Part shown: positions 1 through 13,400 of the stretch, one piece after another | Position numbering within the stretch: the stretch's first letter is position 1 | Layout: each line of letters begins with the position of its first letter | Assembly: GCA_008931825.1 (NCBI GenBank) | Contig: QXVZ01022795.1 | Coordinates: 1 to 28,493 of the forward strand | Source of the DNA: Phallusia fumigata | Taxonomy: Eukaryota; Chordata; Ascidiacea; Phlebobranchia; Ascidiidae | DNA length: 28,493 nucleotides | Direction: 5' to 3' | Program-made: the position numbers and the translations under genes | Notes under the pieces: model-generated | Databases searched by the model: none | Told to the model about the DNA's origin: nothing | Seen by the model: the letters and a program-made list of their open reading frames with translations, nothing else

Positions 1-461
1 TTTAGACACTTTACATTTACCCCAAAAAAACATGTGATTTTGGTGTATTACTTAAATTTTAAACAGGTGCAGTACTGTGTTATCTCACTTTTCATTATTG
101 CTGTAGTAATTGGCGAAATTTTCGTTAGTATTCGTTTCTGACCGTCAAATTATCTAAATTTTTCAAATACGTTAGAATGCGGTCAGCGAAACATATTTTT
201 GTTTTGTGACCATTGCGTTGTTTTGAGTTGTGCAGGTCTGGGCTACAGCGAAACATTTTGCCGGCACGTAGGGGCAAGAGGGGGCAATCCCCCCTTCCGG
301 AATTTCGAAAAATGTGCTCTAGTATTATGTGTTCTATCAAAAAAATCATATGAATGAAAATGTATGTATTAAAATTTGCTCCCTCCTGGAAAATTTTCTG
401 CCAGCGCCCATGTCTGTACCCCTTCAAAAAACAAGGTTTGTTTTAAAACATTTTGTTGCAG

Positions 462-3400
462 GAGTCACCGGCAGTCCCGTGTCCCACAAACCCCGCCTGT
501 CCAAGACTACGGACAACAAAAGGCCCCTTCAAGGGCGCGAAATCATGTACAAGGCAGTGAAGTTGATGAAAAGTTACTGAGTTTACTTCGAATGCCACTA
601 AGCGGTTCAGAGGAGATTAATTTACGGGATCTTAACGCCGCGTTTTCAACCGCAGACAGGTAATGTGCAAATTGTGGGTAAAATGTAAAAATATTATTTG
701 TAAAATTTAGGTTGTATTTGTAAAATAGAATGTCCTGTTTTTTATTTTAAGTTTGAGTAAACCTCCAATAAATATTTTTTGATTGACCACTAACGGATTA
801 TCTTTCACCCGTAAACGCTCTGTTTATCTGCCTTAAAAAGCTGGATTATTGTATGCACTGGTAAGTGGTGACTATAATTTCGACATTCCTGACCAATCGG
901 TTAGACGCACGGAGATCATCTGACCAAGGGGCGCTGATTCCATTTTTCTGCAGGCTAGCAAACGGAGAATTGCCATCGTATGTGGTGGAGAGAATTTGCG
1001 TGGAACAACGTCTTCCTTTAACAAGTTCCGTCATCCTGAAGATGCTCCAAAGCACTGAAACATCGCATGGAAATATTAAGTGAGATTTCAATACGATCGC
1101 GTCTAACGCGACTTTTCTTGTCGAAACAACATTACTAAACTCAAAACACCCAGACCAGTGCTTCTGAACTAGTGTACCATAGAGCAGTTTGCGGATGGGA
1201 CCCACGATTATGGGTAAAAATGTTAGAATCCCAATTACCTTGCTAATAATCTTCAAGCTCAATTGGTGGTTATTTGCGTTCAACAGAAGTGCACATAGGA
1301 ATAAATCGCAATGCGATAGTTTTAAACAATCTGTGATTGTGTGACAACAAGCTTAAAGTGAATAAACCTTGCCTTACTGATAAAATTGTGGCCACGATAT
1401 TTTAACAAAACGTTGTCTGGCCCATAGAAACATTAACCGTTAAAAGGTTAGGAAACACCGACCTAAATTGCTAATTTGCGCAATGTTGAATTTAAGAAAC
1501 TTATACCGGTTGATGGCTTGAAGGGCACGTCTGTCCATTAGTATTCTTAACACAGGTATTCGTTTTAGTTGGCGAGAGTTTGTCGATCTTCTGGCTTGTG
1601 CCGATGAGCGATTGGAAATTGAGGGAGAAAGTTCAAAGCGGGTTGTCAGTCCCGTGCAAACCTCTCCCCACCACACCAAGGTGTCTGCCAGTGGAATGTG
1701 GAGCGAAGGTCACCAATCCACACATAGTACGTTGAGCACGAGAAACAACATGTTGAGTTGAATTGTTGGAAGTAGCATAACGCTGAATCGTTCAAATTGG
1801 CATAAGGCTTAGACCACTGTGTCTTTGTTTGACCCCAAATATTTTTGCTCTAAAAACAAAGTGTTGGGTTGTTAGGCTTTCTACTGTTTCTTAAGCTTGC
1901 TTTCTACAATTGCTGTAACTAGTTTTGCTGTTGACAGTTGCGAAAAATACGTACTGCTGTTAACCAATTATATTGCTTCACGTAATTGCTGATAACCAAA
2001 CACAACGTGTGATTGGTGCTCGCAGGCGCCCTCTATTTCGCAACCCAGCAAAATCGTGTAGCAATAAGAACCGCGAATTTCTAATACCGCTGTAACGCCG
2101 TGCGACCACGCCAAGCGGACGTGCTCTTTGCATGTTTGCTAATGTTTGGTGCGTGGCCGATTACAACATTCTGCACAAAGCCTTTACATAGCGAATGGCG
2201 CGAGGTGCTCGTGTTGCGGGATCGCACTCATTGTACGCCCTGTTTACTTCCGCCCTTCCGGTGAAAGCAAGCGACTTATCAGCAAACCCTGTAGCTCTGT
2301 GTTTTCAGTCGCCGCCGGTGCTTGCCTAACATGCCGATTGAACCCTGTTGAACGCAATTTCTGAGGACTTTCACATTCATGTACAAGTCGGTGTGTAGCA
2401 ACATATTGTTGCTGGCGCAAGTACAAATTGAACCAATTTGAAGTTAAGCAGAAACATATTAACACTTGTCCGGTATGTGCATGCAAACACTGATACTGAC
2501 ATCAGCATTTTATTTTTTAAACTTAATACTTATCCCTGAACACATTAGAAGTTTGTAATGATGTAATGCCGAATTCGGAATTCGGAATTCGGAGTTTGAA
2601 ATAAAAAGCTGTTGAAGAAGTCTTGGTTGTCCATTTGCATCCTACACCCAAAACCGTATCATACAAGTTGCTGTATCTTGAAGCCAATATTGACCTCAAT
2701 GAAAACTCAACTACTGTCCCAAACATTTTTTTGCTTATCATGATGACAAAACCATGCCGGGTTAAATTGTTCATGCTGATTATATTTGTATGTTAACATG
2801 GGCACATAGACTGTCATTGAACACCATTGCTAGGATACTTTTCGGGTTGTAATGCGGACACCCGGTGCCCAACTGTCTACAGTTAAAAACCACTGATAAA
2901 AAGCATGTACTTCTGCATTGCAGACGGGATTCTCGACCATTCGCCACCAGTCGATTCACGATTTGCAAGGAAGAGTGTTGCTAGATCACCAAACGCCGAT
3001 ATTGCCTCCCTGGCGTCGTCAAAACAGAGTCGACACATGTCTACAGGTGCGGAATGTTAATTTTCTGTCCTACGCCCAGGCGTTTGTAAGACGGCGTGTT
3101 TGAATAGGTTTCTTTTCATTCGGCATTTGATTAAATTAATTAAAATTCATGACCGTTACCTCTGCGTTGTTCACTAGTTTACCTAGCGACTGCGTTTACT
3201 TTAATAAACAAAATCGCATTACATAGCGGTGCGAAACAATTTGTCGCAAAGTCTTGTACTTTATGGGTCGGTCTGTTATTAATAATTGTAATGACGATTG
3301 CTAATGTCTGCAAACCAAAATTTGTGCCTGTACTTCATTTCCTACAAAATTCATGAAGGAATAGATTGTTTCCAACTCTAAATACGTGTTTTTTTTGCGG

Positions 3401-4492
3401 TAATGATTTTTATGATTTGATTATACTGCGGCAACAAACCTCATAGAAATGTGTCGAACTTGCAGGTTGGGACGAGCGTGAACCCAGGCCAATTGGACGC
3501 GAGGATCAGCAGAAAATGATCCAGTCCGAGATGAGAAAAACCGAAACCTGGATCAGAAATTTCACTCGACTAGCTCATGCTTTGCGCAACTACCATCCCT
3601 TTAAAAGTGGTAAACTAACTTTATTTTTTGCCGCTAGGTAAATTATTGGTTAAGCTGTGTTGACATGTTAAAAGTAAGGTATTCACTCAAAACTTCCTGG
3701 ACAAATCGATCCGTTATCAACGCTGAAACTGAGGTTGTTGCCACCCCGTAATGCAATATTAGGTTTGTTCAATTTCGTTAGATATCACAACCAAATTAAG
3801 CTTATACGCAGATAAATCCTCATGTTCAATTTGCCACAGTGGTACAATCGTTTGATAATATGAAAGTATAAGTAGAAGTTTTGCTTGCAACAACACTTAT
3901 TAGAATTAAAAATGACAACACAACATGTACATGCAAAAAATATTCGCTGGATGGCGCAGAAGAGCTGCGGTTGACTGGTTTTTGATAATTAGTCGGAACA
4001 GCTTGAGGCGTACGACCTTGCGATAGATTCACCGATAAGCTGCACAGCTTTTGCATCAAGCTACATGCTGGTGATGTATAACCAACAAATAAAGAATGTG
4101 CCAAATATGGTCGTTTGCGTTATCGCTGAGTCGTGGCGGCACGCTGCCTCGGTCAACAATCACAATCGCATAGTGGAAGTTGTGTCGCATAATCAACAAC
4201 GCCAGTGCTTTTCGTAGGATTGTTTGTCTTGCCTGTTCGGAAAAACTTATTGGGTGTGTTAACATGCGACCTTGAAAACTAATCGATTTTCCCAAATGCA
4301 GACGCTTTGCCCAGGGCCGAAGTGGGCCGAATGGCGAACAACTATAACCTGATATACAACCTCGGTTTCTCGAAACAGCAATTGAAAGAAGCTATTACCC
4401 GAGCAGTGACGTCACACAACAAGGACATCTCCGACCAAACAGTTTCTGTTGACAGACTGTTGGAGAATCTCGCTAGCCTTGTGCATGATTGA
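462..4492 (+). CDS. C1orf87: C1orf87-like EF-hand protein, 3' part (six exons)
   Basis: Proposed exons are 462-659, 954-1079, 1569-1726, 2924-3046, 3466-3609 and 4302-4492 (stop TGA 4490-4492). All junctions are in phase and use AG/GT borders. The conceptual protein resembles vertebrate C1orf87, also called carcinoma-related EF-hand protein. A first block runs LLSLLRMPLSGSEEINLRDL, then AAFSTADR joined to LANGELPSYVVERI, then NWREFVDLL, which gives a degenerate EF-hand pair. A Ser/Pro-rich linker follows, then TETWIRNF..LAHAL, and the C-terminal block NNYNLIYNLGFS, the strongest match. The name rests on remembered family similarity, not a search. The exon 3 donor is the least certain: GTACGT after 1726 or a weak GTCACC after 1708 both keep phase. 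The first exon here needs two upstream bases, so the 5' end lies outside the window. The human protein's molecular role is poorly known; calcium binding is inferred only from the EF-hand-like fold. Confidence 0.8.
2569..2594. repeat. microsatellite (GAATTCG)3
   Basis: Three perfect copies of GAATTCG from 2571 are followed by a partial unit and preceded by CC. Each unit contains the palindrome CCGAATTCGG when read with its neighbours. It lies in an intron of the C1orf87-like gene. Confidence 0.9.
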
Positions 4493-4915
4493 CAGGTCGG
4501 CGAACAAACCGAGGCTTGCGGAATCACGCCATGCTCGGTCGTATAGCTGTAGCGCTTGTATGCATTCGTGTATCGCATACGTAGGGGTATTTTTGTTATA
4601 TATGTTGCGCCGTATGATTGGCGGCCATGACATGCAGTAACCGTGGTGATGGAATTGTATTTTGTATTCTAGACGTAGTGTTTTTTCTTGTTGTTGACCA
4701 TCTGCGATTTAACAACCACGCGCCTTACATTTATCATTGCACCTCGCTATGGTAGCGTCAATCCTCAAAAACATTTATTGTTTCCGTTTTTTACTGTTTC
4801 ACGACACTGTGGTATGCACTTTGCATATACCTTAAAGCTGTAGACCTAATTTCGCCTTCTTTGTCGCATATTCTGGCTCCTGTACACAACCCTTGTCTGA
4901 AATAGCTGTTACGAT

Positions 4916-4921
4916 ATTAAA
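4916..4921 (+). terminator. possible poly(A) signal ATTAAA for the C1orf87-like gene
   Basis: ATTAAA lies about 425 nt beyond the stop codon of the upstream gene. I saw no AATAAA between the stop codon and this site. It is a common variant signal but also a common hexamer, so support is weak. Confidence 0.25.
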
Positions 4922-6748
4922 CCGCTCGCAAGGAAGACAAATCTCGTTGCGTTCAGGAAGCTGTGTACAATACAGTTAGGTATACGACTGTCTATAGCTT
5001 CTAGCGGGATAACAAAAACAGGCGGTAGGTAGTAATAATGAATCAATTGTAAAGTTTCAAGTCATCGTTACCCAACACAATCAAAACATTTCGCAACTTG
5101 AAGGTTCATTCTCAAAGTAGGGAACGACCGTGTATGACGTTTGGTAATATCCCAGGCAGACAGGAAAGTAAACAGAACAGGATGGAGACACGGAAGGAAA
5201 ACACAGGTTTTGACAACGGGTATATGAACTGTGATTACAATGATACGTAGGAAACAGTTTCACCTTTGTTATGGCATTCCTGCTTTGAAAGTGGCCTATA
5301 TGATTGGCTCCTGTATTTAGGGCGTTTCAGTTCCCCAAACTGACCTATTTTTGTCGCTGTTACATGAATCGAAATATTATTCTAAGCGTTGGTAAATCTT
5401 TACGAATTTCAATACTGTCGCAACGAGTGACGTGTACGAGTTGGAAATACGCCCCCTTGTAAGTTCCTGTGCCACGCCAGTTTGCTGTTCCTCCTCCCAT
5501 CTCAACCATTCATAAAAGTCGATTGATTTGCACGTGACTAAGAGCACGCCCGTTCGTCATCGCCAAGGGACCTAGAATGATAAATGGATTGCTCGCAAAG
5601 AAAAAACAGATACCAGCGCCATATGTCACATGTCGTAAGCGAGAATCGCTACAGTCAACTGAATCGTGCCTATGAGCAAAAAACGATTTTCACTGGAGGA
5701 ACAATATCAATTTCCTGGGTTGTTCTCTGTCCATAAATTTAACAAAAAACAAAAAAAATTGGGATCACTATTCACCCACTTCTTGAAAAAAGAGTTTTGG
5801 TGGCACAAGTTCCGGGTTGCAGATTTGTAAGGTCTATGGAAAATTTCGGGATTCTCGTTTGGTTATTTCCCATTGCGCCTCGGAAGGTGTGTGACCACGC
5901 CTTCCCTCCACCCAGTCCAAAGTCGTCCTAATTCTCGCCTTGGGAGACCTCAAAACTTCGACTTTGTCCCAACGGAATTAGCGGCGGGCGAAACATTAGC
6001 CAGTCGCGATGAAACAAAATCGTTTTGAAAACAGTGCGCACAAAAGCGCACATTACTCGCCTCTCGGCGTAGGTCGTGCCATCAGTTAATAATATTATGA
6101 AACATCACCCGCTTATGTAACGCGAGCCATAGTGGATGCAAGGTGAGTCTGGTTTGTTTGTCATGAGCGGGATTCGGATCAGTAGGTGACGACAAGCTTC
6201 GTATATCTGTGGAATGACGCGACCCTTCGCCGACTGACTAATCCTGCAAAGACATTTGTATCTGGCCGCCCATGCCACCAACAACACGCTGCAAGTATGT
6301 GTAACAACATGTAATACAGATCACCACAACCGCGATCACCAACAGAAAAAAATTTGGGAAAACCGAACATCACAGTGAACTGGACGCCGAGCGCGTGAAA
6401 ATCAGCAATTGCTTCGCTGTTTTCTCAACTGGCGCGAGCGCAAAAAAAACAAGAAACATTGAACATCAGTATGTGGCGTACAATCCACACGCGGTTTGCT
6501 AGGCGACGGTTTGCAATATTCGTAAGTGTGAAAAACGGCGGTTTTCCTTCGTCCGTGAAACTTCTCACATCCTATTGCACGTGAATTAAGCTACAAGGGG
6601 TCGCGTCTTCAACACGCGAAATCACATCATAGAAGGAAAGGCAGTCGACGGGCCACAAACTCGTAAAGGCACTTGCGGTGTGTGGCGGTAAACAAACACG
6701 GTGAGGGAAATTTGAAAGGGGAAATGAAGCACCGGAAATGGAATCTCG

Positions 6749-6930
6749 TGACGTCGACATCATCGATGACGTGTTCAAATGTCCAAGCACGTTCACAGGA
6801 AGACAGGTCGCAAGTGGGGAGGGGGTCACAAGAGTGATGCTGCGTTGTGAGATGAGGTAGCCCAAAACTCTATGACGTCACGGTGTGACACGTTTGGGGA
6901 GGGTGGGCTGTGACGTAGCCAATGACGCGA
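6749..6930. promoter_or_regulatory. TGACG-rich cluster downstream of the lipase gene
   Basis: Within about 180 bp there are TGACGTCG (6749), TGACGTG (about 6768), a perfect TGACGTCA (6873-6880), TGACGTAG (about 6912) and CCAATGACGCG (about 6918). The combination of half-sites and CCAAT resembles a bZIP/NF-Y type regulatory block. No gene start is identified next to it. Confidence 0.3.
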
Positions 6931-7337
6931 TTGGGGGAGGGGCCAAACGATGTATAGAGAAAACACATCAAATTTGATTGGCGTTTATTAAAACGCCTTG
7001 AAACGCATAACAGTAGTGTTGATAAGCACACAGTGGTTGATGTTTTTCGTTTTTTGTACCTCGGACATATATTGACGCGCGAATGCTGAATCGCCAATTC
7101 GGTAGAGCTGTACATCTGCATGTACACACAGGTTGTACAGAACAATTCTGTAGCGCGGCAATAAATAATATCAATAATATGAATAATAAATATAAATAAA
7201 TAAATATTTAACTTTGAGTAAAGAAAATAAAGGGACAAGTACCAAACCCTGCCCAATAGCAGTCGCGAGACACTCGACCAAGAGCGATTGTGCGTAATCG
7301 TCAAATTCGATCCAATAATCACTCGATGCTGAGACAC

Positions 7338-7343
7338 TTTATT
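7338..7343 (-). terminator. poly(A) signal AATAAA for the lipase gene
   Basis: On the minus strand AATAAA occurs about 93 nt after the lipase stop codon (7438-7436). The distance and hexamer are standard for animal mRNA 3' end formation. A second AATAAA lies further downstream near 6984-6989. Confidence 0.55.
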
Positions 7344-7435
7344 GGCGAGCTGCGTAACTCCGGACCGTGCGCATGCGCCCCGAAGGCCGAGTTTTATATC
7401 CGCGAATGTCTTTGCTTGTACCAAGCTGGTCTTCA

Positions 7436-10400
7436 CTATACATCTCCGCTTTTCGTTGTAGATGATGCAGAATCACTTGACGAGTCGACGTTAGGCGTGG
7501 GCTTGATTTGCGTTTTTGAGTTTGGACTAACGATGGCGGGATGTACGAGGTAGCGTTGAGGCTGGGGTTCCTTGTACTGGCGTCGTATAAGTTCAAACGG
7601 TATGTCTGGTTGAACTTCTTGCTTCAGCGATCGGCTTTTACCAGTTCTGCTCATCGGTGTGTACATATACCTGTAGAAATATTAGACGTGTTGACAATAA
7701 AAGCCAAATAGAAATCTTTATTAGTACTTTAGGGAAATAAGAAGAACACTTTTGACACGATAGTAGCGGTCACGAGTCTTACCGGCGTTGTTCAGCAGCG
7801 TCAAAAATCTTAATTCGCTTTAGTCGCACATTCTCGCGGTGGCAGTTGAAGAAAAAGTTCCAGCACGACGGCTGTTCCCACCGAAAGGTAATCCGCTCGA
7901 TTTGACCGACGTCCTGCTCAGTATCTTGCGTCACAAGGAACCGGGTAGTTTGGCCGGCTACCACATGAAACGTCGTTCCGCTGCAAATAAAATCGATTTC
8001 ATTATTTCGAAACATCGTACGTCGATTAATAGATTACGACAACATATGTTGGGACAAGACAATTTTAACTGACTTACTCATTTAAGGCGATTTCCGGTGA
8101 GCTGCCCCTTTCGCCGTGCAGTGTAAGAAAGAGCTTGGCCTTGAACCCGGTCGGAGATGCGTCGGTGTGGTTCCACCAGTGAATTTGAACTTGATAGTGC
8201 TTAACTGTAACGGAAAGGATAAAATTCTGATTTCCCACACTTAAAACCATAGAAATCACGTGGTTTGTGACAACGCCGGAAATTTACCTGTAAATGGAGC
8301 TTGGCCGCTCGTCACAAGGTAATACTGCACTTGGTTCTGTTTTCCACGAAGGGGCGTTGCCCAGTAACCCATCTGCCGGCAACGATTTCCTCCCTTATGA
8401 TTGCCCCCGCGTCCTCTGCATCGAAGGCAGGTTCCGCGCTGTGAAGGTAAACATACGGAGTTAAGCCAATGCGATCGGACCACAAAACACAGTTAGGTTA
8501 GTTGCATGTTACAGGTGATGGACTCACCTTAAATTTCTCAAAGCCTTCGCATTTGTACCCTTCCATTTCGTGTTTCGGCCCTGTGGCGTTGATGCTGTGT
8601 TTAAACAACATCGGCGCACGGAGGTGGTCGCACATCGTCATGTCGGTGACCGCTGTAAAAAAATAAATCATCAGAGTAATGCCAAAAACGGACACAGTTA
8701 TAACTAAATCGATTCAGTTACAAGTATTACATGCGAGTTTGTTAGGGAAAAAATATATAAGATAGCTGCCTATTCCGTCAGTAAAGTCGGCTTCAGCCCG
8801 GAGCGGAAGGGCAGGAAATTATGAGCAAAACACAATATCCCCGCAGGCGTATGTTATTTAACAGTACGGAAAGGTTCAGTCTGTGTCAAGTGTGGCGTGT
8901 GAAGTTTATTTCTAGCTCGGCTTAAGACCCGTAACAACACGGCGTTGGGTACAGGTTGCATGCAAACAATTTTCGACACCTTCCTGGTCCGCATGTTGCG
9001 ATATTCCTGTGCAAACGACAGGCGCCACCGTTTCAAGGCATCACACGCAGGAAGCAAAAATGTGACACACAGTAACCCCGTCGACATAAGGCGGCCTATG
9101 ACGTCAACTAAGCCGAGGTTTTACGAATTTTCCGCTTCGCGGCTTGTGATCTGGAGTAACCCTTGCGGTCGTACTACCCTTCATCGGATGTTTGAATGCG
9201 AGTCATCAATTGTTAGTCGAAGTTGAATCAACCGCCGGCGCATTTTTACGATTCTCAGTGACACAAAAAGCCAACGACAAACACTTCGCGTTTGTTCGGA
9301 AAACACACTTGATTGTAGGTTAAAACGTTTAAAAATAAAAAAATTGAACTGAAATCGAATGGGAACGTGAATCAATAAAAGGTTACTCTGGGACAAAACT
9401 GAGTCACTTTAGGCAGAGAAAGAATGGCGTGACGCTCACTAAGCAGAAAATCGCGAGACGGTGGGCGGCGACATTCCTCAATGAAGAGGCGAAAGGCTAC
9501 GAGTGGCCGGCACAATTGTCCAAATGGCGTAGCGAGGCAACGTGTCATCACGTGACTGTGACGCAGTGCTGAGGGGTCACATGTGATCGTAAGTCAACGC
9601 GTTTACGACACGAGGTAACCGTTATACTGCAGGACTTTCGATTACGGTCCGTTGCCCCCTCGACCAATCGCCGTGCCCTACAAAGTCTTGGTAGAGAAAA
9701 TCCCGCCACAAGGACGAACGACCTTTTCGCTTTAAGTCAATATTTGACGTCTTGGTGACGTCAACGACAGCGCACGCCCCCATTGACTGGAAACCAACGT
9801 GAAAAAAGATGATTCGCGACATGGAAATCTACTGTGTTGAGTCCGGGAGTGCTGGTCACGCACGGAACAAACTTTCGCCACGTTTCTCCCCAACCGAAAC
9901 GTCCAACCACGCAGCACTTTTGCATGCCCGTGACGTTGGCAAATTTTTTAAATTTTGCTTAACTGTCGAACCACGAAATCGTTAACATTACGACAACAAC
10001 GTTGTTCAGTAGAGCACAAGTCGATCATGCATCTGTCATTTGCGATTACATGCTAAACGCGTGACAGCGCTGCGATTTGATCAGGCAATGGTCCTTGAAT
10101 GCAATTTGTATGTTTAACGCTTGACTTGCCTCTTCAAAATGTGTTTGCTCACACTTCAACAATCGACTATCAAAAGAAACTGAGTTTCGGCACCTACTAC
10201 AAACGATATGAAAAGAATTAAATCGCAGTAAGCCGCCAGAAGCAAACGCTTTAATTTCTAATTCACTTGGAAAGAAAAACATCGATTTTTACAGGCAACC
10301 AGCCATTGAGTGGCAGTGAATATCCTGTCACGCCCCCACGCTCAGCAAATCGCCTTCTCTATCATTAATGACGTCAGACACACGGGTGCGATGACGTCAT

Positions 10401-13400
10401 GCGACGGCTATGATTAGCGCTAACGCTGGCCACAAGGTCAAAGTAAATCCCATGGCACATGGTGCCAGTGTAACATACGCACATTGGAATTGTACTAGCC
10501 AGATTCATATTCTTAACCACCAAAGCTAATTCTATACCTTTAATCCAGTGCTTTGAGCCATCGTGGCAACCGGTCTGGTCGGCTCCGCCGTTCGGATAAA
10601 AGTCGATGTGTCCCAGGTTGCGATTCATTCCGTTGGCTATGAAAAACGACAAATGCGGTTAGAACGAGTCAGGTAAAAATGGCGCGAATAACCAATACGA
10701 CACAAGTTCCGGCCCAGACGCCTATTTAGTACACACCGATAAAGCGTGTAAATTACAAAAGCGCCCAAGTGGTGGCAGGCGTGTGATCTCGTGACCAACT
10801 TTGTTGGATTAATTGTGTGGCGTGCCGACCTGTGCCTATTAAATTACACAACTCGCGTATTCATGCAACGCCCTTATCATTCCACTAGCCAATGCGAAGA
10901 GGCAACAAAAGGAAAATCGCAAAAACACGTAACGGGACGCGATTAGGTGGCGGATCAAAGTGTCGTTATGACACTGCTGTTATGTAGCATATCAGAGATT
11001 AAGTTACACAACAGGCCCACGAGCTATTAAAATAGCATTTGAACAAACAGCTATAAAAATATACATGGAAGGTGCTTACCCATTCCAAACAAAGTGCTTG
11101 TATCCGTGTGTATTACGTCCACGAATTTCGCATCGGTCTTATCCAGGCGTACTGACGAGTTATCGTAGTTGAACCCAGGGTTGGCTGGATCGAGACCAGT
11201 AATACGACCAACTTTGAAACGCTTTCCACTCTCTTGCACTTTCTTTCCAGCAAAACCGGCGACATGCGCACCCAGGCTGAATCCAATAAGGTGGAAGTCC
11301 TCGGCACGGGCCCCGCGCTCCGCCTAAAGTGTTGTAATAAACTTGGTAACGTTGAATTCAGCAGTAAAATCATATGTTGGGTTCGTATGCTTACCATTAA
11401 GGTTTTTATTAAAAAGGCAACTTGTGCACCCACAACTCTAGTGTTGGAAACTGCGTTGTCGTACGCAACATGAGCTCCGACCACCCAATTGACTTGAATA
11501 ANGCAGTAAAATCATATGCTGGGTTCGTATGCTTACCATTAAGGTTTTTATTAAATAGGCAACTTGTGCACCCACAACTCTAGTGTTGGAGACTGCGTTG
11601 TCGTACGCAACATGAGCTCCGACCACCCAATTGACTTGAATAACGTTTACATCCTCTTTGTACAAGATTGCCTCCGTTACTTCGGGGACCCATTTGGCAA
11701 GGCGTGCCTCAATAAACTGAAAATCAAATAATTACACTTTATACAACCTGAAACATAACTAACTTTAATGTTTTGTTTTTAGCATGTTTACCGCATATCC
11801 ATGAACAAGAATTTTCGTCGCTTTTGACGGGTCGAAATACGAGTTAGTCAAGTTTTGGCTTTCTGGTTCGATTCGTTGGCCTTCTTGTGGGTTGGCTCGA
11901 GTGTATAAGTGGTATTTGGTCTGAATATTCTTTGGCGACATTGGAAGCGGCATCTTGGGTGAAAACGGTGGGAGTATACTGAAGCAACCCAGGTGCTGGT
12001 AGCAAACAGTCTGCTTATTTTCGTTTCCGACCGAGTGCTTATGTCTCAAACCTAAAAGAGGCAAACAATGTAGTGCTGTGGCAACAAATATTTTCTAGCA
12101 GTTCGCAACATGTTTCTTGCTTACCTGAGGTCTTTTCTGTGTGAAAAGCAATAGCTAAGTAGAACAAAAGTAACTTTACTGAAGTCTTGATTTGCGTCAC
12201 GGAAGACGTGTCGAATTTGAGTAAGGTTCCACGTTTCATGGTGAGCGGCTGTTGATTGGTTGTAGTTTTTTGACACACAGTTAAAAATATAAATTCTGTG
12301 CTATGTTTGCACCTAAATTTGAATCTAAAAACAAACTGAATCTAAAGCAAATTCACGTTGAGTGGTACAAAGCTAACAATAAAGTCAATTGTTGGCGACA
12401 TAGCACTAGTAGTATGACACTGCTTAAAGGTAACTCGCGGTTAGCTGCTGATTTCCTCTGCCTGCAACCTACACGACTTGCCAACAATAATTTTATCTCT
12501 GTAATTACGTACGATACAAAACTTTACTAAAATCATACATTTGTTTGAAGACAAACATTGTGGCCTAACCAGACAGCACATGTGGTAAAACATGCTCTAT
12601 TTAACAGACAAATTGAGTTTAATTAGGATGACAGTAAACTAACAAAGCCGTTTAGAACCAACAACCTGTCCATCATTTCTCTCCAACAACTTGAATACGC
12701 ACATTTCCAGTCCAAGTCAAAACACGTCCGCACTGATCGGCACCACAGCCTCTCAACCGGCTTTTACGCTCTGATGACCTCGTAGTACGTTCTTCCAATT
12801 CCCGACACGGGGTCAGGCCATACGCAGCGAGCCAATCAGGAGGCTTTATTTCAACTACGCCAGGTTCGTAGTGGAATGAAACGTTGCGCTTCGAATTGGT
12901 GGCCAAAAGCGATCTATTTTATGGATAGAAAAAGCAGTTTTATACCTTGTACATACATAATTTTGTTACAAACGACGTACACTAAGAGATTTTCAATTAA
13001 AAAAACCAGCCGTTTGCGCGAAACAATTAGCTTCAAAATTTATCGCTGTGTTTTAAGGATTATTGGGTTTAAACTTACTTTAGAAAACACATGGACACCT
13101 TGTTTTGTGTTACAAATCCACCTAACCGACAAGCTAACCTGTATCAGTAAATTTGTACAAAAACTGTGTGGTTCGTAAATATTTGACCTGAGGTAACCCC
13201 GCGCCAAAGCACGTATGAATGTCCTGGAGTAAACTCCAGTTGCTTGCGTTTTTCTCTGGTGCCTCTCCTGTTGTTTCTTTTTGTTTCGTTGCTGTGGTGA
13301 CTAGAGTGACTGTCACAAACCTCGCCTGTGTTACCATATTGTTTCAAGTATATTTTCTATGAATGGGACACGCCTTTGGACCTTTTTAGCAGTACGATTA

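Larger units (their letters stand above)
4493..7337. other. 3' UTR and intergenic stretch without a recognisable gene
   Basis: I found no open frame with a recognisable domain or a splice-consistent exon series. The longest frames (for example a minus-strand frame at 6572-6865) look like chance ORFs. Around 6749-6930 there is a concentration of TGACG motifs with a CCAAT nearby. At 7165-7210 the sequence is very AT-rich, with repeated AATAA units. Confidence 0.5.

Noticed and set aside
125..427. Minus-strand 100-codon frame near the left end
   Set aside because: No domain or signal, and no exon structure; it is antisense to the region upstream of the first C1orf87-like exon.
6572..6865. Minus-strand 97-codon frame
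   Set aside because: Composition and lack of motifs look random; the region is better explained as regulatory or intergenic.
6870..7436. Minus-strand 188-codon frame, the longest closed ORF
   Set aside because: It spans the lipase 3' end region and an AT-rich stretch, with low-complexity aromatic runs and no recognisable domain. It is likely a chance frame.
12876..13178. Plus-strand 100-codon frame (repeated at 14722-15024)
   Set aside because: It is antisense to the unidentified terminal exon and the adjacent intron-like sequence. Its appearance twice only reflects the assembly duplication.
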